In this document: one piece after another, positions 34,315 through 45,989 of the stretch
How positions within the stretch are numbered: position 1 is the stretch's first letter
Layout of the letters: every line of letters begins with the position of its first letter
Source of the DNA: Tubulanus polymorphus
Taxonomy: Eukaryota; Nemertea; Palaeonemertea; Tubulaniformes; Tubulanidae
Direction: 5' to 3'
Assembly (NCBI RefSeq): GCF_964204645.1
Contig: NC_134025.1
Coordinates: 20,924,001 to 20,988,000, forward strand
DNA: 64,000 nucleotides
The notes under the pieces: model-generated
Told to the model about the DNA's origin: nothing
What the model saw: only the letters and a program-made list of their open reading frames with translations
Databases searched by the model: none
Made by a program: the position numbers and the translations under genes

Positions 34315-34862
34315 CCCCTGTAATATCGGACATTCTGATTTTTATGCCCTTCCTTACGGCAGTAGAAACATAAAACGCCAGATGGACAATTGGCTGCTAG
34401 ATGGTCTGGAGATTTACATTTAAAACAGAGTTTGCGAGTACGCAAGAGACAACGATAATACTGGTGATCCGTTTCACCGCAATACACACACTGCGTTTTA
34501 TTATTATCGCAGTAAAGTCGGACTTCAAATCTTCCAAATTTTGAATTAACCGGAATTATACTTTTCACTTTGAGCAATTTAGCATAAATAGAGCCATTCA
34601 AAATATCGGTGTCTTTTATTTTCCCTCTTCTGATACTCCCATTTATTACCTCACCGTACGTCGATAATTGGGAGGCAATGAACGCATCTGATAATTCAAC
34701 TGGTGCAATCTGAAAATCCTCAACTGCACTCGTGTCCTTGAACGTAATTCTACACTCACCAGTTTTTGTGATTTGAATCGCACGCACTCGAACTGATTTA
34801 GATCCCAGGGCTGATAGGATACTTGTTGTACTTGTAAATGTCAATGTGTCTTGTAAGCCTTA
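34299..34862 (-). pseudogene. LINE ORF1, RRM-like and CCHC zinc-knuckle region
   Basis: An N-terminal RRM-like stretch (VRVRAIQI.., LSTYGEVINGSI..) is followed by three knuckles of spacing C-x2-C-x4-H-x4-C: CVYCGETDHQYYRC, CFKCKSPDHLAANC and CFYCRKEGHKNQN plus a last residue. That last position reads Val in this frame and Cys in the next, so the frameshift falls exactly in the third knuckle. The open frame begins after TAA TAA near 34862 without a good ATG, so its N terminus is probably missing. Confidence 0.8.
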
Positions 34863-34870
34863 TTATAGGC

Positions 34871-35667
34871 TGGCTTGTCTATCGAGATGACACGTAAATA
34901 AAGATATATATATATACACTATACTATTCAGAACTATGATGATATTAGTAATTACTAAATCAATAGAGTATCTTCTACAATTGTTATTTTACTGATTATC
35001 ATAAGATATACATCTGACATTGAAACTATAGTGTAAAATCCTCATTTCATAACACCGAAACAGCAATATCGGCTGGACTGCTTGGACACAATCTCGATGC
35101 AGCCGTTGCTATCATGATATTAACTATTATTATACAACATTTCTGCAAGAGAAAAAGAAAATTGTATAATCTAACTTATACTCAACATTTACATTATCGC
35201 AGAAGCGCACGCTGTCACGAAACAAAACTAAAACCATGTTTCGGTTTCCGTGTTTCGTATTCCTTCCAAAACGCGTAGAGTAAAAACCTTTCCCCGCGAG
35301 AAAATCTCTCATGACGGCTCTCCGGCATTTCATCTAAGTTATATCGACATTAAGAGTGCATTTTCGCCTTGATTATCGGGCGTCGAAAATTCAGCCATAT
35401 TTATCCGCCCTTTTAGGTAAAATTTTGTTACACGAAAAAAAGAAATTATGTTAAAGTCTCAGAACAAATTTGTTGACTGGTATTTGAAAGACTTGCAATC
35501 TCGTACCCAGGAATCAGTATCGTTCAGAATTGAGGAATATAATGAGTAGATATGCGAATTGCGTGCATGGTTGGATTGTTCTCACATAACACGATCAATA
35601 GGAAAAATAGATTTGTCTTGATTTGAGACAGATTGCGACTTTGAACGACACGCCACAGTCAACGACG
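34871..35667. other. Intergenic between LINE and LicD-family gene
   Basis: I see no gene. This holds an (AT)-rich stretch near 34895-34915 and the presumed promoter or 5' UTR of the LicD-family gene. A possible acceptor (tgatttgagacag, 35620-35632) lies 35 bp before the ATG, so an upstream non-coding exon cannot be excluded. Confidence 0.4.
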
Positions 35668-36627
35668 ATGGTTATGGCTCCATCGAAGCTTTTGTGTTTG
35701 GTTGGTTTTATTTGTTGTACCGGTGCGGTAATTTTTACGGTGATTTTTTATACTCGAAGGGATTTCGTCGGATTTTGCGACTCGCAAGTTTTGCGGCGGA
35801 TGAACGAGATATCGCGATCCGCCAACCGTTATCCGGTGAACAGCTACTACGAATTCTATCATCGCAATGTGAACGACAAAAGTTCCCGATATCTGTCGGT
35901 TGAGATAACGAAGAAATTCATTCGAGCTGGACTGACCGCCGAAGAGAAAGCGAAACTCAAATCGCTCGTCATCCAGTTTGATGCTTTAATGCAAAGACTG
36001 AACGTAACCTACTTCATTTTTTCTGGCACGCTCATCGGCGCGTATCGCCACCACGGACCTATACCTTGGGACGATGATTTCGATGTTCAGTTACTAGTGA
36101 CCGATTTAGTAAAGCTCGCGACGGTATTTGCCGATAAAGACCCACAAGTCGCGGATATGGTTCTCCTTCAGCCGTGGAGACGTCCGTGGAAGCTATCGTT
36201 CGCGAACTCTGACTGGCCTTTCGTCGATATATGGCCGTTTGCCATAAAAGGGAGCTACGCGCAAGATAGAACCTACCAACCGTGGATAAAACGGGACGTA
36301 GAAGAAATTTTTCCGCTCGTGAAAGTGCCGTTCATGGGATATATGTTACCGGCTCCTCGGCAATGGAAGAAAGTAATACTTGATCGTTACGGGGATGTGG
36401 ACAAGAAGTGTTCATCGCTGCACGTATCTCACAGGACGTGGCGAGCTGCAGGCGTGAGGGATGTAGAGTGTAGAATACTTCACGATCATATTCCATTCGT
36501 TACCCGGACTTGTAGAGCGGGAATTATGTCGGAAACGCTAAAACGAGGCAAGACGCCTCTTAGCATGTGGAGATATTACGTGGGATTGAAAGATGTACCC
36601 GAATACCAGACGATAGAATGTGACTGA
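35668..36627 (+). CDS. LicD-family type II membrane protein, single exon
   Basis: The ATG at 35668 gives 319 residues (the open frame extends upstream without another ATG). Residues 8-29 form one membrane segment after a short N terminus, so the bulk of the protein should face the Golgi or ER lumen. Residues about 95-190 are the LicD domain: NVTYFIFSGTLIGAYRHHG then PIPWDDDFDV at 112-140, with the acidic DDDFD cluster of the nucleotidyltransferase fold, and FVDIWPF near 185-191. Bacterial LicD moves phosphocholine onto sugars. Animal relatives include the fukutin/FKRP ribitol-phosphate transferases, and many short invertebrate members have no known substrate. The gene is intronless, and a candidate poly(A) signal lies at 36901-36906. 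The donor and acceptor are unknown. Confidence 0.85.
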   Translation: MVMAPSKLLCLVGFICCTGAVIFTVIFYTRRDFVGFCDSQVLRRMNEISRSANRYPVNSYYEFYHRNVNDKSSRYLSVEITKKFIRAGLTAEEKAKLKSLVIQFDALMQRLNVTYFIFSGTLIGAYRHHGPIPWDDDFDVQLLVTDLVKLATVFADKDPQVADMVLLQPWRRPWKLSFANSDWPFVDIWPFAIKGSYAQDRTYQPWIKRDVEEIFPLVKVPFMGYMLPAPRQWKKVILDRYGDVDKKCSSLHVSHRTWRAAGVRDVECRILHDHIPFVTRTCRAGIMSETLKRGKTPLSMWRYYVGLKDVPEYQTIECD

Positions 36628-36900
36628 AAAATCGGCGAGATATCTTTAGATTTTAAATTTCACTTGTTCACGCGCACGGTTTCTGAAATGTTTCATTTTT
36701 TTCGAAATTCGTTTCTCAAAATGACGAACTTGTTGAATGCCCTGAATTATTACGCGTGTTGTAAAAACTGGCCGAAGTAATATCGCTCTCATGTCGCATT
36801 GTTGCCAATTTGGCAAATCGATTTTACATTACTGAAATCTAGAGATTTACACGATTAGAATGTTGCCAAAATTGTCAAAGTCTATTCTTTGGTCAAATGA

Positions 36901-36906
36901 AATAAA
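36901..36906 (+). terminator. Candidate poly(A) signal AATAAA of the LicD-family gene
   Basis: This AATAAA lies 273 bp after the stop codon in the gene's sense and is the first such hexamer I noticed there. The placement is plausible for a 3' UTR end. No cDNA evidence is available. Confidence 0.45.
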
Positions 36907-38093
36907 TATGAGATGAGAACCTACATCATGAATAGTTAAATGAAGAACGTTGTGGTTACAAAATGATAAATTCTATCGGTATAATTCAATTCGAATTGTG
37001 GGATTTCTTTATTTATATACAGTGTACACGGATTATAGTGTTTATTCGACGACTATCAGAAATAGTTTTTTTTAAAAGAGAAGAAAATGACCCAACAATG
37101 AAACAATATAAAGTAACCTAACAAAATGGCGGCTAGCAACTGTAAAACGGGTTACTATTTTCAAGATTTCTTTGATTGAATTTCCAACGTCATTAAAGTT
37201 TTCAACTTGTACCCTAATCATAGTTTATCACCGTAATCCGGCTAATCCATCTTAATCTGATTTTGAATCGATTTCGGATTTACAGGCTTAATACTTTTAG
37301 AATTTCTCGGATTATCGCGGTGTATCTTGTTTTCTGTTTCGCGATAATCAACGCGTAGGAACACAGCATAAGATACGAAATACCCAACGTGGCGAATAGA
37401 CCACGTTCTACAATGCAATTTGAACTACGTGGCATAACTTCTGCATCTCTGGAGAGTAACTAAATGTACGAAATTGGGGCTTCTTCGTTGACATTCCTAG
37501 TGTTTCTGATTAATTGCAGTTTTTGGATTTTGATAAAAATTCATCTACTTATTGTTTGGACTGATTGCTTCGGTACCACATGTTGTATTGATTTTTTGTG
37601 CATAATGAAATTTTATGTACTAAAACGAAATCAATACGTGAATAAAAAATAACTGGATAAATCATACTGTATTCAACCCAATAATACATAATTTACCGAG
37701 CAGATGTTGCCGTACGCGCAGCTTTTTTATGGGAGTCTTTTCATGCCTTCGGTAAGAAACACGAATCTACGAAAACGGCGTCTTCTGAGTGATGTTTATA
37801 CGATTTGCATCCTGCAAACATATCGAACAACTAATAATATTACACGCAAGCTGATTTTGCGAAACAGTGTTTCAGTAAACATGTTTCTTTTTCTACGGAA
37901 GGGCACAGCGGCCATTCGACTTTTTAGATCGAAATCGAAACAAAATCGAGGTATCGAAAATAAGAATACGGAATGATAATAATAATCATGATAATGATAG
38001 TAATATCGATTATGATTATGATAATAATAATAACAACGTTACTCTAAATGACGAGTTATTAGCGAGTTAGTCAGTGCAACTCGAGATAAAAAG
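36907..38093. other. Intergenic, no supported gene
   Basis: I see no gene. A plus-strand frame at 37464-37652 is hydrophobic but has no recognisable domain. At 37975-38035 there are imperfect ataataat/gatgata repeats. Confidence 0.45.
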
Positions 38094-38290
38094 TCGAAAT
38101 TTCGAGATACTAAGACAAAATTCCTGACTTTTTAAGTCGAAATTGTGGATTTAATATGGATTTACCAATATAGCGCGCACGTGTTAAAAAAAGGAAACGA
38201 CATTTCGATCTATCAGTCGAAATTTCGAGTTAATTTAGTCGAAAATTCGGTTAAATAGTAAAAATTTCGACTTCGAAATGAATTCATATG
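38080..38290. repeat. Cluster of TCGAAATTTCGA palindromic motifs
   Basis: The 12-bp perfect palindrome tcgaaatttcga occurs at 38094-38105 and 38217-38228. Variants occur at about 38141 (gtcgaaattgtgg), 38238 (gtcgaaaattcgg) and 38266 (aaaatttcgacttcgaaatg). Opposed AAGTCGAAAT and ATTTCGACTT ends suggest an eroded foldback element of about 200 bp. Confidence 0.5.
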
Positions 38291-38346
38291 GCCGTAAACT
38301 ACCACTAGAAGAATATCATTTCGTGTTGTGTGCGTTGGGCACACCT

Positions 38347-38517
38347 ATGGTGGCTGATTCGGGCCACACCAAAAGATTTTTACGGGTAGACAGACGCGCG
38401 TGAGAAAAACTTTTACATCGGCCCATTTTGAATTCTCGCGCGAAAAAAAAAAACAAAATGTTTTGAGGAAAAAAATGGGCCATTGTAAAGATTTTTTATC
38501 GAGCCCCTAGCCATATA
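38347..38517. mobile_element. Relative of the 27.4-kb palindromic element
   Basis: The left end ctatggtggctgattcgggc is followed by cacac and matches the arm end of 27423-27644. The right end, tcgagcccctagccatatag, is a degraded version of its complement. The centre has its own opposed motifs (cggcccattttgaattctcg, aaaaatgggccattg). It is an older, diverged member of the same family. Confidence 0.6.
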
Positions 38518-38527
38518 GAGGATTATC

Positions 38528-38645
38528 AATGTAATTATTATTAATACTATCATCATATTTTTGAAATTTGCTGTAATTTTTGTGATATTTTTGTGCTCTG
38601 TGCAATGTCATCATAACTTGTGGAGTAATCAAACTAAACTGTAAC
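38528..38645 (+). repeat. LINE 3' end remnant, second copy
   Basis: It shares ttaatactatcatcatat, tttttgtgctctgtgcaatg and tcatcataacttgtggagta with 7825-7936 and ends aaactaaact. It has the same strand and order, and is probably a 5'-truncated LINE insertion placed directly after the palindromic-element relative. Confidence 0.5.
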
Positions 38646-38789
38646 TGAAACTGAGAAACAGCCGGCTCAGCCACGAAACAATAACTCATCTTTACATATC
38701 AGTTTCTTCTGTAATAAACGATAATGTTTATTTCTGCGTATCATTATTTTATTTTGCTGTATGTCATTAAATCAGATCATGTATAGAAA

Positions 38790-39200
38790 TATACGCAATT
38801 CATCAATTAACATCGAGGTCATTTTTCAAGAAGAAAGTGTATATATGGATATAATATGATAGGCTTGAATTGAAATTGCTCTTCATACGTACAAGTCAAT
38901 TTAAATCGAAGCATCCGTAATCGGAAACACGACCGTCAGACAGACAAGACAATATTTCATTATACTCGTACCAGCAATATGCAATGGTTTATCGATTAAC
39001 GTCGAGGCATTTACAGTAGTAAAATAAATATTCGCAGCTTAAGTAAAAAATACATGTTGATGAATGAATGTACGCATATTGAATACGAAAAGCTTCAATG
39101 GAGAAATTGCTATTTGTATATAGATTTGGAGCGAGCGTCCGTACCCAGAGAAACGACTGTCAGATACACAAGGCTATATTTCTGATATACCGATTGACCG
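38790..39200. repeat. Degenerate tandem duplication, about 200-bp units
   Basis: Unit 1 has catcaattaacatcgaggtc, gaaattgctcttcata, then ggaaacacgaccgtcagaca and caatatttcattatac. Unit 2 has tatcgattaacgtcgaggca, gaaattgctatttgtata, then agaaacgactgtcagataca and ctatatttctgatatac in the same order. The duplication is old. It lies just downstream of the dioxygenase gene, perhaps in its 3' UTR. Confidence 0.55.
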
Positions 39201-39281
39201 CACGGAATTTCAATACACGTTATCGTGCTTGAATAACACTTAACACGTTATATACAAGGCTTTCATTTGGAACACTGGTAT

Positions 39282-41726
39282 TCAATAGAAATTGGCTATC
39301 GAAACGAGCAACTTTCGATCACCTCTGAAACTTAATCTCGAATGTTGGATGAGCATGTTGTCGAAGATCAACACGTCGCTTTTATCGAGCCTCAAACCAA
39401 CCGTGTTTTTCCAGGTAACCTCTCGCACTTGTTGCAGTACATCCGGTTCGATATCGCTGCCGTCTCCGTAGTACGTGTGAAACGGATATCTGTCGTCTGG
39501 CAAATCTTTATCGCAAAAGTCCGGGTGTGCCTTGAAGTACGAGGCATTCTGAGAGTGGCATTGATTGAACCAGAGCATTTCACCTACAAAATCGAAATTT
39601 ATTGATAAGGCGATTGCTGATAAGAACCATGAACTACATATCAGTTGTTATAACATGGTTTTGACACGAGAAATATCATTAGCAATAGGATTGTCTATTA
39701 GATAATACGATAATAATCTAGGAGTCTGAAAACTGGAATCTGAAAACCAGAAGCACTTAACAAGTCTCAACATTATTGTGTATGACTAATGAAACACAAA
39801 ATTGCTCTATGAAACAGCCCCTGGTTCAATTTCCAGTTGTGTGTTATGATTTGACTTTAACTTTTATCTTTTACTCGAGTTGAGTATGACCATGGACTCG
39901 AAAACGAAAACGTTTTAGAGTCCATGATATAACTCTTAAACATGCAAAGGGATATGTAAGTGGGGCCACGCTCGGGAGGACGTTACCAGTTATGTAATGC
40001 GGTGCAAAGGCTGAAAGAGTTTTCCAAAAGCAAAGCGAGCCATCCTCGTTCCATTTGAAATATTGTCCAGATTCACTCAAAATACGTTCAGCCTCGTCTT
40101 TGTTATCGCACATCAGAGACTGAAATGAATGTGAATAGATTGATCAGTTGTGCAGCTGTGGTCGGTCATTCCAAATTTGGTTTAAGCAATGACGTATAAA
40201 CAAGATTATACGTTCATGGTTTAAGTTAAACATCAGAATAAAAAAAGATAGGTATCATGGCCTAACAATGAAAATTCAACTGTCACTATGTCAACCACCC
40301 AGTCTAAATCTATAACCAAGTGAAGAAATCTAAAAAAACCGATTTGACCAAGTCTATTGATCGAGGTGATTCGACAAATGATTGTATTTTCTCATTCAAA
40401 TTTTGTACTCAGAAAGTTTATTATCCACTTATATTAATTCGTGCTATTTTCTATGCATTTACCTCTTGCCACGAGGTGTAATCATTGGCTTTGGCATCGG
40501 GTAAATATCGGTGGTAGCAAATACCCAAACGATGAAACTTGTCGACGACATTCGGATCTAGGTCTCTCAGAATGTCCCTAACATCCGTCAAACCACTTTC
40601 TCCGCCCTCTGTCGCCGGTATATCACAAAATACCACAAACTGTTGGATGAAATATAGGGATAGAAAGATTCAAAATAACTCGCCCAAATATCTTACGACA
40701 ACGACTATCAGGATCCAGTTCCACAATTGAGAGAGTTGAATTAGTTCATTATCAATGAGTTAACCCGGCGTCAACTTAAGTCAAAACTGTGGAACTGGGT
40801 CGTGATTCACAGTGAAATGTTGTCCAGTATAAATCGGCTATATATCTAATTCTTAATTTTTTTTTCATTTCGAAATTTATGCGGCAGGTACGTCCTTATT
40901 AATCCATAGCCGCGGTCACACGAGCTGCGTTTGGGCTGATGCCGAATTTCGCCCGGAACAGCTGTTCAGACGAGTGCCAAATGGGCCCGGACCAAATTTT
41001 TGGCTGACCAAAAACGTAATTTTAGCACAGGTTAATTATTGCATGCGAATTGCAACTGGTTCCGGGAGTGACTCACTTCGATTTGTATATGTATCGAGTG
41101 AGTGATTTACGTGTGAATGCGCCCCCCAATCAGGCAAGGGCCGTATTTGACTCGGGCCTGATCCGCACTAATTCGGCCCGGGTCAAATCGTCTCCGTGTG
41201 ACCACGGCTTTTAATTTGCGTACTCGATCGATGTCTATCGCATGGATTTGTATCTTACCAGATGGGGCCAGTATGGAAGATACGCCATTTCGTTGTGAGG
41301 TTCGATCGTGAATATCGGTGGCTCTCGGCTCGCCGTCGATACCGATTGTGCCACCAAATCCCGTACGCCGCTGCCTCCAACGTAGTTCATAGCTTTCAAA
41401 CCTCCGTCGTGTACGAATCCGGAGAATTCGTCACCGGTTTTTAGCGGCAGGTTTTTCAGAAGGACGGCGCCGAACTTGTGGATGCTATGTTGCAGCGACG
41501 CGAAGAAACATTTCGCAAACGCCGAGGCATTTTCGTTAGAGCTGACAAACTCGCAATCGATAGTCATCGGAAAATCGTTCCTAGCTTCGGCGAGAACTTT
41601 CGGAAAATCTTTGCCATCCGAACCGGGAAGATGCGCTCTTCCGGCGAGCTGGGCGACGAGCCGTTGGCCGTGATGATTCCTTTGTAAGGCACAGGTAGTG
41701 AGAATTCGTTTCGTCGCAGAAAACAT
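39282..41726 (-). CDS. TauD/TfdA-family Fe(II)/2-oxoglutarate dioxygenase, four exons
   Basis: Exons on the minus strand are 41726-41259, 40639-40463, 40119-39987 and 39583-39282. All three introns are GT-AG, phases agree, and the total is 359 codons plus stop. A good acceptor (tctcattttag) lies just before the ATG, so a 5' exon is likely. Residues about 80-155 (FGAVLLKNLPL, NYVGGSG, HNEMAYL) and 250-355 (HYITGEMLWFNQ, DVLIFDNMLIQHSR, GDRKLLVS) match the clavaminate-synthase-like TauD group. The iron facial triad is H144, E146 (an H-x-E form) and H340, and R349 is the likely 2-oxoglutarate anchor. The enzyme should hydroxylate or otherwise oxidise a small molecule using O2. The substrate is unknown. 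The N terminus is basic and a mitochondrial signal is possible but unproven. Introns 1 and 2 carry repeats. Confidence 0.88.
40711..40800. mobile_element. Foldback element, GGATCCAGTTCCACAG family, in dioxygenase intron 1
   Basis: It begins ggatccagttccacaattga and ends gtcaaaactgtggaactggg. The arms are complementary with mismatches over about 30 bp. It is shorter (about 90 bp) than the 111-bp copies at 1312 and 16435. It lies 70 bp upstream of exon 2 in the gene's direction. Confidence 0.65.
40908..41210. mobile_element. MITE-like element in dioxygenase intron 1
   Basis: The left end agccgcggtcacacgagctg and the right end cgtgtgaccacggctt are inverted repeats of about 15 bp with one mismatch. 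Further inverted similarity lies inside (gccgaatttcgcccgg against gcactaattcggcccggg). The interior is GC-rich compared with the surrounding intron. It has no coding frame. Confidence 0.65.
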
Positions 41727-41746
41727 TCTGATCGATAGCCTGATCC

Positions 41747-45376
<3,630 letters not shown>

Positions 45377-45406
45377 TGATACCTTGTATGCGTTATATAA
45401 GGGATT

Positions 45407-45565
45407 CTGTGAGAGTAGATGTGCACTACGTCATCAATATTTGTGTATCAACGTAATAAAAACAGTTAGGCGTTCACTTTGTTAATAGATGTATTGCATA
45501 ACTCTTATTTTGTTTTTGATAAATCTTAATAATCTTTGAGAGGATGTGCACTACAACATCAATGG
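45407..45565. repeat. Dispersed repeat with tgcactac motif, second copy
   Basis: It reads gtgagagtagatgtgcacta then cgtcatcaat, and about 130 bp later tgagaggatgtgcactacaa then catcaatgg, with gcataactcttattttgttt between. The same layout is seen at 5187-5345. It directly abuts the half foldback element at 45566. Confidence 0.5.
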
Positions 45566-45690
45566 ACTGGGCGAACTTCGGTTATCGGAGTTAGTCGACC
45601 ATAGTCTAACTAAATGAAACCGAATATCAGTTAGTTTGAACTATGGCCCGGAAATGGTCGACCATGCAATTGAGCACGGTCGCTTTAGTA
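45566..45690. mobile_element. Single arm of the GGCGAACTT foldback family
   Basis: The stretch gggcgaacttcggttatcgg, agttagtcgac, ctaactaaatgaaaccgaat and gagcacggtcgcttta matches, in order, the reverse complement of the right half of 5895-6122. The opposite arm is missing, so it is truncated. Confidence 0.65.
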
Positions 45691-45803
45691 TAAAAAAGAC
45701 AGTAAAATATATATGGTGCTAATGATTACATATTGTTTATCTGTGTTCCATGTCAGAAGGCAGGTAAATGGAGCTAACATAAATGATAATGATGAATGCC
45801 AGT

Positions 45804-45989
45804 AGCGGATCCAAGGGTATGGTGCAAGGGGTGAAAAATCAAGATAATAACTATAGAATATCAACTGATGGTTTGAATTCGTAATGAGGTAATGTTTTCC
45901 GATGATTGGGTGTACTTTTGTTTGTATGATATGCCCTGTTTTGGCGGTTGCGACCCCTCCCCTGAATAAGACCCTAGATCCACCCTGAA
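45804..45989. mobile_element. MITE-like element, AGTAGCGGATCCAAGGGTA ends
   Basis: The left end agtagcggatccaagggtat is answered on the right by gaccctagatccaccctg, an imperfect inverted repeat. The body is colinear with 12536-12727 (aggtaatgttttccgatg, gtatgatatgccctgttttg and cgacccctcccctgaataag). It is the better preserved of the two copies. Confidence 0.65.

Larger units (their letters stand above)
30268..34870 (-). mobile_element. CR1-like non-LTR retrotransposon (LINE), nearly full length, defective
   Basis: On the minus strand the order is ORF1 (RRM-like region, three CCHC zinc knuckles, SGNH esterase), then ORF2 (AP endonuclease, reverse transcriptase), then a short 3' region with AATAAA (30291-30296) and a tail of about three ATCAA units (30268-30285). 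An esterase in ORF1 and a short tandem-repeat tail instead of poly(A) are typical of the CR1 clade. The 5' end is uncertain: ORF1 has no good start, and TAA TAA closes its frame near 34862. At least two frameshifts and one deletion make it non-functional. I found no clear target-site duplication. Confidence 0.85.
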
